Of a stretch of 64,000 nucleotides of DNA, positions 9,118-16,743 are shown in pieces. Position numbers and translations under genes: made by a program. Every line of letters begins with the position of its first letter. Position 1 is the first letter of the stretch. This stretch comes from a virus, in the IMG/VR virus record IMGVR_UViG_3300027836_000007, positions 42,813 through 106,812 of that record. One strand, given 5' to 3'. Under the pieces are notes generated by a model, which worked only from the letters and a program-made list of their open reading frames with translations, ran no database searches and was not told the DNA's origin.

Positions 9118-9740
9118 GATATTATATTGATACACTGTTTCCAACTTCGGTATATTATTCAGACCTTAACTGTATGGATAAACTGTTTGACTATGAACTC
9201 GATGTCTTTAAAATTTTTAAAGATATTGAAAACGATCCGCATCCGTTTGGCGAAAGTAGTTTAAGCACTTCCTTTTGGCACACTGAACACGGACACTTAT
9301 ACAACGATAGCAGATTTTCTGAGTTATCTTCAACTATACGTAAACAGGCAGTGTTATTCTGTGAAGCTTTGGGATATACTTCTTTAAAAGAAAATCAGTT
9401 AGTGTTCACAAACATGTGGGCAAACTTAATTGGACCTTACGATTATCATGCCCAACATATTCATAGTACTACTGGTAATGCTGCCATTAGTGGCGTATTT
9501 TATGTAGATTCCCCGCCTGGCGCAAAAATAAGTTTTGGTTCGCCTTATAGAGATTCCTACGAACCATTTAAGCCGTGGATTGATAATCCAGCAAATTTTT
9601 CTAAAGTATCATATGATTGTGTTCCTGGAAGATTAGTTATGTTTAAGTCTAATGTTTATCACGGTTATGATAGTCATCGTCAAGAAAAAAACAAAATAAG
9701 TATTCCATTTAATTTATCAATTATACCATATGCCGGTTGA
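9114..9740 (+). CDS. 2OG-Fe(II) oxygenase 3 (PF13759-like)
   Basis: A 208-aa member of the same family as oxygenase 1. It opens with DTLFPTSVYYSDL, the usual TLFPTPVY-type start, then MWANLIGPYDYHAQ leading to H115-I-H117, SGVFYVDSPPGAKISFG, and distal H183 in NVYHGY. Lys194 (EKNKISIPFN) stands where Arg normally binds 2OG, a conservative change. A non-overlapping, distinct sequence to oxygenases 1 and 4 suggests old divergence rather than a recent tandem copy. It overlaps the next gene by 11 nt. Confidence 0.8.
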   Translation: MRYYIDTLFPTSVYYSDLNCMDKLFDYELDVFKIFKDIENDPHPFGESSLSTSFWHTEHGHLYNDSRFSELSSTIRKQAVLFCEALGYTSLKENQLVFTNMWANLIGPYDYHAQHIHSTTGNAAISGVFYVDSPPGAKISFGSPYRDSYEPFKPWIDNPANFSKVSYDCVPGRLVMFKSNVYHGYDSHRQEKNKISIPFNLSIIPYAG

Positions 9741-10305
9741 ATATTTTTTTCCTACTCCTATATACTATTCTTTTGTAAAGAATTTAGAATCGATTCACTG
9801 CGAAGTTGATTCTCATCTTGCGTCAGTTAAAGATATTGACTTGATAAATCCCTGGGGAGATACCGTACAAACGACATTTAAGTACAGACAGCATAATCGT
9901 GTTTTAGATAATATGCCTACTCTGCTATCAGAAATTAAAGAAAATTGTCAAAATTTTTTAGAGACAATGAACCATCAAGTTGATAGCGTTGATATCGAAC
10001 AATCGTGGTGTAATATTTCAAACAGAGATTCATTTCAACATTTTCATATACACGGAGCTATGGATTTGTCAGGTGTGTATTACCATCAGACTACAAGTAA
10101 CGACGGGGACATTGTTTTTAGAAACCCGTCGCTAGTAAATAGATTTCATAAATTAACATATAATATTAACAATTCTGTCAACTATAAACCAGAAGTTGGT
10201 AAAATTATATTATTTCCTAGTTTTTTAGAACATGCTGTATTTCATAATACTTCAGACGATAAACGAATTAGTATATCATTTAATATAAACGTAAATTTAA
10301 AATGA
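9730..10305 (+). CDS. 2OG-Fe(II) oxygenase 4 (PF13759-like)
   Basis: A 191-aa enzyme of the same family. The N-terminus MPVEYFFPTPIYYS is the family's FPTP start. SWCNISNRDSFQHF leads to H106-I-H108, then DLSGVYYHQ, IVFRNPS, KIILFPSFLEH with distal H168, and R179 in DDKRISISFN. All three metal ligands and the 2OG Arg are present, so it should be active. The product is unknown. It overlaps the next gene by ATGA. Confidence 0.82.
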   Translation: MPVEYFFPTPIYYSFVKNLESIHCEVDSHLASVKDIDLINPWGDTVQTTFKYRQHNRVLDNMPTLLSEIKENCQNFLETMNHQVDSVDIEQSWCNISNRDSFQHFHIHGAMDLSGVYYHQTTSNDGDIVFRNPSLVNRFHKLTYNINNSVNYKPEVGKIILFPSFLEHAVFHNTSDDKRISISFNINVNLK

Positions 10306-10922
10306 AAGAAAATTACAAAATTTTACGAAATTTCTTTAAAAAAGAAAAATGTTTAGAGATGACTACTAAACTTAGTAATTTATTACAACGAGGAATTTAT
10401 AGAAATCCAGATTCGTTATGTACTTTGAGTCCTGCGTTCTACGGAATATTTAATGACGAGATGATAGAAATTCAAAAAAATATCGAAACACTAGTAGGAG
10501 AAGAATTATATCCATGCTATTCGTATGCTAGAATATATCAAAAACACGATATCCTCCCGCCACATACTGACAGACCAAGTTGTGAAATTAGCCTTACCGT
10601 AACTTTAAATTATGAAAAACATACATGGCCAATTTGGTTGATAGATCAGGGACAAGTTACAAGTATTGAACTAGATATTGGGGATATGTTACTGTATAAA
10701 GGAACAGAAGTCATGCATTTTAGACACCCCATGCAAGGACAAGAGTTTCAATATCAAGTGTTTTTTCACTACGTTAAAAAACAAGGCAATTACGCAAATT
10801 ACAAATACGACTTGAATACAAGTTTACTATCAAACTTAGAAGCAGAAGAACAAAATTTCCCAGAATGGACTGATGATCAGCCGGACCGGATCATAAATAG
10901 AGACGATAAGGATACAAATTAA
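10302..10922 (+). CDS. 2OG-Fe(II) oxygenase 5 (HxD type, atypical 2OG site)
   Basis: A 206-aa protein with YARIYQKHDILPPHTDRPSC giving H88-T-D90, followed by ISLTVTLNYE, a GDMLLYKGTEVMH segment with distal H139, and FQYQVFFHYV. The metal triad is complete. The Arg or Lys expected about ten residues after the distal His is not obvious (QGQEFQYQ), so 2OG binding may use R141 or differ. The last ~45 residues are acidic and unstructured (ending DRIINRDDKDTN). It is separated from the next gene by one base. Confidence 0.75.
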   Translation: MKENYKILRNFFKKEKCLEMTTKLSNLLQRGIYRNPDSLCTLSPAFYGIFNDEMIEIQKNIETLVGEELYPCYSYARIYQKHDILPPHTDRPSCEISLTVTLNYEKHTWPIWLIDQGQVTSIELDIGDMLLYKGTEVMHFRHPMQGQEFQYQVFFHYVKKQGNYANYKYDLNTSLLSNLEAEEQNFPEWTDDQPDRIINRDDKDTN

Positions 10923-10923
10923 T

Positions 10924-11529
10924 ATGAATACCAAACCATCTGAAATATTTTATTTAGAAGATGTACTAAGACAAAATACGTTTGACAACATTGTTGCCGA
11001 ATTAAAAAAACCAATCTGGCAATACGGTAGAGTTACTAATCCCGATCTGTGGGACGAGGATACAACAGTATTTTGGCAAGCCGATTTAAGTCTAAATACC
11101 CTAGTAGGGGAACAAGCATTTTATGAAATTATTGATAAATTGAACCAAATTGACTCTACTACACAGAATTACCAGTTTAAACTTTATAGTGCTATTGCTG
11201 GCGGTAAAACATTCGGGTTAGATGGCGGAATTCATACTGATAAAGACGTAGAATTTAACAACATGGGCGACGGATTCATGACCTTTTGTTTTTTCCCAAA
11301 CAGAGAATGGAATCCAGAATGGGGCGGCGAGTTTCAGTTCTTTGATCAGGAAGGAAATATAATTGCAACATACTATCCTAAGCCAAACACATGTTTAGTA
11401 TTTGATAGTAACATTCCGCACAGAGGGCTTGCACCTAATAGAGATTGTAAAAAGCTCAGGATGTACCTTTCTTTCAAAACATTTGTGAGTAAAAAATGGT
11501 ACTTGGACCAAAATAACAATGATTCTTAA
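10924..11529 (+). CDS. 2OG-Fe(II) oxygenase 6 (HxD type)
   Basis: A 201-aa protein with a canonical triad: GGIHTDKDVE gives H104-T-D106, distal H166 lies in SNIPHRGLAP and R179 in KKLRMYLSF. The NPEWGGEFQFFD stretch is typical of oxygenases that act on peptides or small molecules and have a WGGEL-type strand. The likely role is hydroxylation or desaturation of an unknown substrate. It overlaps the next gene by 11 nt. Confidence 0.82.
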   Translation: MNTKPSEIFYLEDVLRQNTFDNIVAELKKPIWQYGRVTNPDLWDEDTTVFWQADLSLNTLVGEQAFYEIIDKLNQIDSTTQNYQFKLYSAIAGGKTFGLDGGIHTDKDVEFNNMGDGFMTFCFFPNREWNPEWGGEFQFFDQEGNIIATYYPKPNTCLVFDSNIPHRGLAPNRDCKKLRMYLSFKTFVSKKWYLDQNNNDS

Positions 11530-12238
11530 TTTATTTTCATTACCGATATATAAAGTTAATATTTTAGATCAAATTGATACTGGTAATCTTGAAGAAAAGT
11601 TACAGTCTGAATTTGCTCGATCTTCTTCTGACCCAAGTGGTCTAGAAAAAAATGGCGGAGTAAGCACTTACGATACTAATTGTAATTTACATTTGGAAGA
11701 ATATACAAAAACAATATCAAATATTGTGTTACAACATGCTAGATTATATTGGAAAGTATTAGATGTTGATCCTAGATTAGAACCTAGGATCGATCAGTGC
11801 TGGTCAAATATACATTATAATAAAAGCATTACTATAGAACATTCTCATAGTTTATATCCTATTGTTGCTACCCTATATGTAAAATCTGAAAAACATTCAG
11901 GAGATTTAGTAATGATAAATCCAATGGAGTATGGGCTAACTCATATTCCGTACGGAGTTGCTATTGAAAATAAAACAGAAACTTCTATTAAAGTTTCGAC
12001 GGGAGATTTAGTATTGTTTCCAGGGTGGATTAGACATAAGACAACAGAAAATCTTTCAGATCAATCTAGAATTGTATTAAGTTTTAATATTCATTACCAA
12101 GGAACATATCTTGCGTCAAACAGTGACTATCTTGTGGATCATACGGTACATACTAGCGAAATTGATCAGTTACAGAATAAAATTCTAAAATTAGAATTTA
12201 TCATAGATCATATGCAACGGAGTTTAAAAAATGATTAA
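11519..12238 (+). CDS. 2OG-Fe(II) oxygenase 7 with C-terminal coiled coil
   Basis: A 239-aa PF13759-like oxygenase. The motif LEKNGGVSTYDT at 42-53 is shared almost exactly with oxygenase 9 (LEKNGGKSTYST), so these two are the closest pair. SNIHYNKSITIE leads to H108-S-H110, then GDLVLFPGWIRH with distal H173, and R184 in QSRIVLSFN. About 45 residues past the catalytic domain form a predicted helix with heptad-like spacing (IDQLQNKILKLEFIID), absent from the other copies. It could mediate dimerisation or docking. It overlaps the next gene by 8 nt. Confidence 0.82.
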   Translation: MILNLFSLPIYKVNILDQIDTGNLEEKLQSEFARSSSDPSGLEKNGGVSTYDTNCNLHLEEYTKTISNIVLQHARLYWKVLDVDPRLEPRIDQCWSNIHYNKSITIEHSHSLYPIVATLYVKSEKHSGDLVMINPMEYGLTHIPYGVAIENKTETSIKVSTGDLVLFPGWIRHKTTENLSDQSRIVLSFNIHYQGTYLASNSDYLVDHTVHTSEIDQLQNKILKLEFIIDHMQRSLKND

Positions 12239-12455
12239 AAAACCAAGAAGAATGCATTTAAATGAAAAAATACTACGTGTTCCTACGAAACTTTATGAAG
12301 AGCGACTAGCAATTTGTAAAACTTGTTACGCCTTCGATGCCGCTGGAGAAACAGGAGGTACTTGTAAAATTATAAATGTGCCTGTTACAGCTAAATGCGC
12401 TTTAAAATCTGGTTCTTGTCCGATGGGATTCTGGTCGTCTAATTATGACAATTAA
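12231..12455 (+). CDS. Small Cys-rich, probably zinc-binding protein
   Basis: A 74-aa basic protein with five cysteines: C29-x-x-C32, C45, C56 and C63, in the pattern ICKTCYAF, GTCKI, KCALKSGSCPMGFW. The Cys spacing suggests one structural zinc site. I do not recognise a named family; short proteins with a similar KCxxxxxxCPxGxW ending occur in marine phages. It overlaps oxygenase 7 by 8 nt and the next gene by 11 nt, so its expression is tied to the cassette. It may be an adaptor or carrier, but nothing in the sequence proves this. Confidence 0.6.
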   Translation: MIKKPRRMHLNEKILRVPTKLYEERLAICKTCYAFDAAGETGGTCKIINVPVTAKCALKSGSCPMGFWSSNYDN

Positions 12456-13146
12456 AATTGGTTACTGTCCTTGGTTTGAAAAAAATAATCGAACTACAAA
12501 TACTGCTCTTAACTATTATGGCTGGGCAGATTTGGCTTACTTTGATTTAGAACCGCTAGATACTTGGGAAAATTCAACAGCAAGGTATCATCAGTGTCCT
12601 GCGTTTGTAAAATATGTAAAAAATACATTTGTATTAAGAAATACAGTAGATTTAGTATTGCACTGGGACAAATATAACCAAGTAGTAAGCACAAATTTAC
12701 CCAAGGATGCGGCCGATGCGTTGGTAAGAACTCACTGGGGAGATTTTGATACTGACAAAGATCGCCCAATTGTTGCAATTAGTAATAGTTTTGTGTTTGT
12801 TGCAGATCAGCCAGTCTATGTCGAATTCTTACCTCCGTTTAATCATATTGATCATTCGTGGAGATTAATTCCCGGAATGTTTAATATCTTTTCGTGGCAA
12901 CGGCCTGTAGTAACTACTATTGAAATGTTAACAGACGAAGTTATTCTAAAACGTGGTCAGCCCATGGCTTATATTAGATTTAGATCTGACAACCCAAGTG
13001 ATAAGTTTGTTTTGAAAAAAATAGAACGTACTGAACAACTAGAACATGCTGTAAACAGTTGTCTCACATTAAAACAATATATGCCAAAATTAAGTTGGAA
13101 AATACATAACGCTATTAATAAGTTAAGGCCTAAAAAATGGCTGTGA
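12445..13146 (+). CDS. DUF6065-like protein A
   Basis: A 233-aa protein of unknown function. The layout is a CPAF motif at 51-54, FVFVADQPVYVEFLPPFNH around 116-134, LIPGMFNIFSWQRPV and a GQPMAYIRF turn near 171-179. This resembles the order I recall for DUF6065 proteins (CPA motif, a strand ending in a Pro-Asn-His turn, then a GEPF-type strand), as also seen in the 253-aa protein at 18326. It lies directly before the first halogenase-like gene and overlaps it by 10 nt. A role alongside the halogenases is inferred from position only. Confidence 0.55.
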   Translation: MTIKIGYCPWFEKNNRTTNTALNYYGWADLAYFDLEPLDTWENSTARYHQCPAFVKYVKNTFVLRNTVDLVLHWDKYNQVVSTNLPKDAADALVRTHWGDFDTDKDRPIVAISNSFVFVADQPVYVEFLPPFNHIDHSWRLIPGMFNIFSWQRPVVTTIEMLTDEVILKRGQPMAYIRFRSDNPSDKFVLKKIERTEQLEHAVNSCLTLKQYMPKLSWKIHNAINKLRPKKWL

Positions 13147-14606
13147 AGAAAGTAGCGATTCTAGGCGGGGGCACTTCTGGCTGGCTAACAGCAATATTTT
13201 TTAAAAAAGTTTGGCCGGCACTAGAAATTACAGTAATTGAAGATCCAAAACATCCTCCAATTATAGCAGGAGAAAGTTGCACAGCACCCTTTGTCGACTT
13301 GTTAGATTTTTTAAATATTGACGTAAACGACTGGATTAAAAAAGTAGATGCTTTTCCTAAATTAGGGGGAAAGTTTGAAGGCTGGGGCCCCAATAATTCT
13401 GATTTTGTACAACCGTTATTTTCTTCTTATAAGAATCGGTGGGATTATAAAAATCCAGAGTTTGGCAAAGATAATGTTCTACTCAAAGGATTACTTGCTA
13501 CAGGTTTACCCTTACATAAGATTACGGTGTCTGGTCATTTATTAGAAAATAATATAACACCTTTTACTTCTACCGGATTCGTAACTAGACCAATGTATCA
13601 TTTTGACAGCAGAAAAAATGCAGAATATTTTAAAAATATCGGCAAATCATTAAACATTAATCTAATTTTATCAAAATATCAGTCTTGTAAAATATCCGAT
13701 AATGGAATTGAAAGTTTAACTTTAGAAGATCAAGAAGTTTGTGCAGATTTTTATATCGATTGTAGTGGATTTAATCAGTTGTTATTAAAAAAAGCATTAG
13801 GAGTTGAATTTAAAAATTTTTCTAAATATTTCCCAGCAACTAGTGTAATAGCTTGGTGGGACGAATCAGATTTAAAACCATATTCAAGAATGATTGCCAT
13901 GGATTATGGCTGGCGATTTAATATAGACTTACGGTCTAGAAGTGGAAACGGTTATGTCTACGACGGGTCTTTAATTTCATCAGAACAAGCACAACAAGAA
14001 GTTGAAAGAAAACTTAATAAATCCGTTAATTTAGTTGCCAAAGCATCTTGGCAAGCTGAAATGGCTATTGAACCTTGGCAGAAAAATGTAATAGCAATAG
14101 GACTTAGTTCAGGATTTTTAGAACCGTTAGGATCAGGTGGTCATACTATGATTGCCTTGACTTTACAACTACTTTCAGAATTTTGGAACCCAGAAAAAGA
14201 AACACACGGCCATGCAACTACGCTATTAAATTCTCGATATAAAGACATTGTTGATGATACTGTAGATTTTATTTCATTACACTATCGAAATAACAGAAGT
14301 GATACTGAATTTTGGAGGAAACATTTATCGGAAGAAACTGTTCCTCAATCGTTAAAACTAAAAATTGAACAACTTAAATCTGGAAACTTTTACGATATTG
14401 GGGTTGCATACTCTTTAGAAAATTATGCCGTAGTATTACAAGCATACGAGTTAATTGATAAATCATTGTTAGCTAATATTATTCGTTACAAAAATGAAAA
14501 GTATTTAGATCAATGTATAGAAGAATATAACTTACTAAACAATCAAGCAAAACTAATAATCAAAGACTGTATTCCTACAACAGAATGGAAAAAATTATAT
14601 GATTAA
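13137..14606 (+). CDS. Flavin-dependent tryptophan-halogenase-like protein 1, degenerate active site
   Basis: A 489-aa flavoprotein of the tryptophan 7-halogenase fold. The FAD-binding GGGTSGW is at 10-16, a GES motif at 45-47 and the structural Lys75 in PKLGGKF, equivalent to PrnA Lys79. Two hallmarks are changed: the WxWxIP motif reads GWRFNI (258-263), and the EPLES segment reads EPLGS (329-333), so the Glu equivalent to PrnA Glu346 is Gly. Chemistry on HOCl transfer should therefore be altered or lost, although FAD binding looks intact. It overlaps the second halogenase gene by 8 nt and may act as its partner or on a different reaction. Confidence 0.8.
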   Translation: MAVKKVAILGGGTSGWLTAIFFKKVWPALEITVIEDPKHPPIIAGESCTAPFVDLLDFLNIDVNDWIKKVDAFPKLGGKFEGWGPNNSDFVQPLFSSYKNRWDYKNPEFGKDNVLLKGLLATGLPLHKITVSGHLLENNITPFTSTGFVTRPMYHFDSRKNAEYFKNIGKSLNINLILSKYQSCKISDNGIESLTLEDQEVCADFYIDCSGFNQLLLKKALGVEFKNFSKYFPATSVIAWWDESDLKPYSRMIAMDYGWRFNIDLRSRSGNGYVYDGSLISSEQAQQEVERKLNKSVNLVAKASWQAEMAIEPWQKNVIAIGLSSGFLEPLGSGGHTMIALTLQLLSEFWNPEKETHGHATTLLNSRYKDIVDDTVDFISLHYRNNRSDTEFWRKHLSEETVPQSLKLKIEQLKSGNFYDIGVAYSLENYAVVLQAYELIDKSLLANIIRYKNEKYLDQCIEEYNLLNNQAKLIIKDCIPTTEWKKLYD

Positions 14607-16083
14607 CAATTTAATAATTCTCGGCGGCGGAACTAGTGGACTAGTTAACGCAATTATATTAAAGTCTATCTACCAAAAGCTCAACATTACTATAGTAAAG
14701 TCCTCTGATGTTGGCATCATCGGCGTAGGTGAAGGTTCAACTGAACACTGGGCTCGTTTTATGCAAGTTGCAGGAATCTCCGTACACGAACTGTTAAAAG
14801 AAACAGATGCAACGTTTAAATCTGGTATAAAATTTATCAATTGGAATGGAGACGATGACTATTATTTCCATAGTGTTCACAGTCAATTTTTAACAGAAAG
14901 TTACAATGGTTCTAATAATATATATTTAAACATGATTGCAGGAGGAAAAACTCACCACGATATTATTCCTGATAACATTCATAAGTCAGTTCATTACGAA
15001 CCTTTAGAAGGAACAGTCAATCAATTTCATTTCAATACCATGAAACTTAATGATTATCTCATTAAGCAATGTTTAGTTAGAGATATAAAAATTATTGACG
15101 ATACAGTAGACGATGTTATTTTAGATGACACGGGCCATGTTTCAAAACTAATAGGCAAGTTAGGTGAATATTCGGCAGATTTTTTTATTGATTGTAGCGG
15201 TTTTAAACGTGTTATATCTTCTAAATTAGGTGCAAAGTGGGTAGACTGTTCAGACTATCTACCAATGAATTCAGCATTTGCATTCCCTACAGAAAAAATG
15301 GAAGATATTCCTTCACACACCCTTAGCACTGCAATGAGTTCAGGATGGATGTGGCGAATACCAACTAATGATAGATTTGGAAATGGTTATGTATATTGTG
15401 ATAAATTTATTACAGACGAACAAGCTATTGCAGAAGCACAATCTGTATTTCAAAAGCCTATCAACATTGCAAAGACATTTAAATTCACTGCTGGATATGT
15501 AGATAAATTTTGGATTAAAAATTGTGTGGCTGTTGGGCTGGCTGGGAGTTTTGTTGAACCGTTAGAAGCCAGTAGTATAGGAACTTCTATTCAACAGGCA
15601 TTTGGCATCGCCAACTCTTTAATAAATTACGAGGACGGTGATCAATCATTGATTGACAAATACAATTATGATTTTGAAAGCGTGGCTAAAAATATTATTG
15701 ATTTTGTTCAACTACATTATATAACTAAAAGAGAAGATTCTGCTTTTTGGAAAAATTGTAAAAATTTAAAATTAACTGAATTTAATCAACAAACATTAGA
15801 GCATTTTAAAAAATACGGTCCTAATACAACTTTCTTTAGTAAGCCATATATGCTTTTTAGGGAAGTAAATTGGTTATTAGTCATGCACGGCTTAAAAATG
15901 CTCGACATAGAAAGTATAAAGAATATGATGTCACAACAAAATGACGATATATTGTTTTCAACAAACGAACTTCAAAAAGATTTTAGTAAATTTGTTGAAA
16001 AACAAACTATGATTACTCATAGAGAATGTTTAGAAATTTTAAAATCTAGAAACTCCGTTCATGTTATCAGTATGGAACAGTGA
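14599..16083 (+). CDS. Flavin-dependent tryptophan-halogenase-like protein 2
   Basis: A 494-aa flavin-dependent halogenase homologue. GGGTSG is at 9-14, GVGEGS at 42-47, and Lys74 in FKSGIKF is at the catalytic Lys position. A complete WMWRIP (250-255) is the WxWxIP motif typical of halogenases as opposed to monooxygenases. FVEPLEASS has Glu323 at the PrnA Glu346 position. It should halogenate an aromatic, indole-like group using FADH2, O2 and a halide. The substrate may be free, as in VirX1 from cyanophage Syn10, or peptide-bound. No flavin reductase is seen in this window. Its stop overlaps the next ATG by one base. Confidence 0.85.
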   Translation: MINNLIILGGGTSGLVNAIILKSIYQKLNITIVKSSDVGIIGVGEGSTEHWARFMQVAGISVHELLKETDATFKSGIKFINWNGDDDYYFHSVHSQFLTESYNGSNNIYLNMIAGGKTHHDIIPDNIHKSVHYEPLEGTVNQFHFNTMKLNDYLIKQCLVRDIKIIDDTVDDVILDDTGHVSKLIGKLGEYSADFFIDCSGFKRVISSKLGAKWVDCSDYLPMNSAFAFPTEKMEDIPSHTLSTAMSSGWMWRIPTNDRFGNGYVYCDKFITDEQAIAEAQSVFQKPINIAKTFKFTAGYVDKFWIKNCVAVGLAGSFVEPLEASSIGTSIQQAFGIANSLINYEDGDQSLIDKYNYDFESVAKNIIDFVQLHYITKREDSAFWKNCKNLKLTEFNQQTLEHFKKYGPNTTFFSKPYMLFREVNWLLVMHGLKMLDIESIKNMMSQQNDDILFSTNELQKDFSKFVEKQTMITHRECLEILKSRNSVHVISMEQ

Positions 16084-16715
16084 TGGCTATAGAGCAAAAG
16101 TCTTTTCCAAATTACGGGTATTCAATGTCAGTTTTGCCCGACGACGTGTTATGTATAATTAAAGAAGAAATTAATAATTTACAAACTAACAGTAAAATTT
16201 ATAAAAATCTAGCAGGGCATTTAGAATCGCAACATTATCTAACAGAATCTCGAAACACATTATCTCCAATTATTTTAGAAATGGCGGCTGAGTATCTGCT
16301 TTCTTGGAATTTTAAAAACGAAGTACTTAGAAATAATCCAAAGGCAGATGTTATCTCTTTTAAATTAGATGATATTTGGGTAAATTTACAGAAAAAGACA
16401 GAGTATAATCCGTTACACGACCATTCTGGAGTTTTTAGTTTTGTTGCTTGGATCAACATACCCTACAATTTAGAAACAGAAATGAAACTGCCGAATGTCG
16501 AATCTTCAAATAACCCGTTAGCAACAACTTTTAACTTTGTCTATACTAATGTGTTTGGAGAGATTATTGCCTTGCCATTTTTTGCTGAGAAAAAACACGA
16601 AGGAACTATCATTTTTTTCCCGGCAAAGTTAAAACATTTAGTTTATCCATTTTTAACTTCAGAAGAGCATAGAATAACTATTTCAGGAAACGTGTCCCTT
16701 AACACCGCTGTGTGA
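16083..16715 (+). CDS. 2OG-Fe(II) oxygenase 8
   Basis: A 210-aa oxygenase starting at ATG 16083, chosen over the GTG three bases upstream because it forms the usual TGATG junction with halogenase 2. YNPLHDHSGVFS gives H112-D-H114, then SFVAWINIPY; GTIIFFPAKLKH carries distal H185, and R197 lies in EEHRITISGN. This type, with an extended insert between the two halves of the barrel (about 30 residues with NVESSNNPL), is common next to structural genes in marine T4-like phages. Its stop codon falls inside the inverted repeat at 16711-16732. Confidence 0.8.
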   Translation: MAIEQKSFPNYGYSMSVLPDDVLCIIKEEINNLQTNSKIYKNLAGHLESQHYLTESRNTLSPIILEMAAEYLLSWNFKNEVLRNNPKADVISFKLDDIWVNLQKKTEYNPLHDHSGVFSFVAWINIPYNLETEMKLPNVESSNNPLATTFNFVYTNVFGEIIALPFFAEKKHEGTIIFFPAKLKHLVYPFLTSEEHRITISGNVSLNTAV

Positions 16716-16732
16716 TAATTACATATATCACA
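16711..16732. promoter_or_regulatory. Inverted repeat in the only gap of the oxygenase operon
   Basis: TGTGATA and TATCACA form a perfect 7-bp inverted repeat around an 8-nt spacer. It overlaps the stop of oxygenase 8 and lies just before the strong SD (AGGAGA) of halogenase 3. It could be an operator or an mRNA hairpin resetting translation. There is no T-run, so it is not a convincing terminator. Confidence 0.4.
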
Positions 16733-16743
16733 TTAGGAGACAT

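Noticed and set aside
7961-12238. Recent tandem amplification of one oxygenase gene
   Set aside because: Apart from the related pair 7 and 9, the copies share only fold-level motifs and belong to at least two sub-types (HxH and HxD), so they look old or separately acquired.
16711-16732. CRP-type operator
   Set aside because: TGTGA and TCACA are present but separated by 12 nt rather than the 6 nt of a CRP site.
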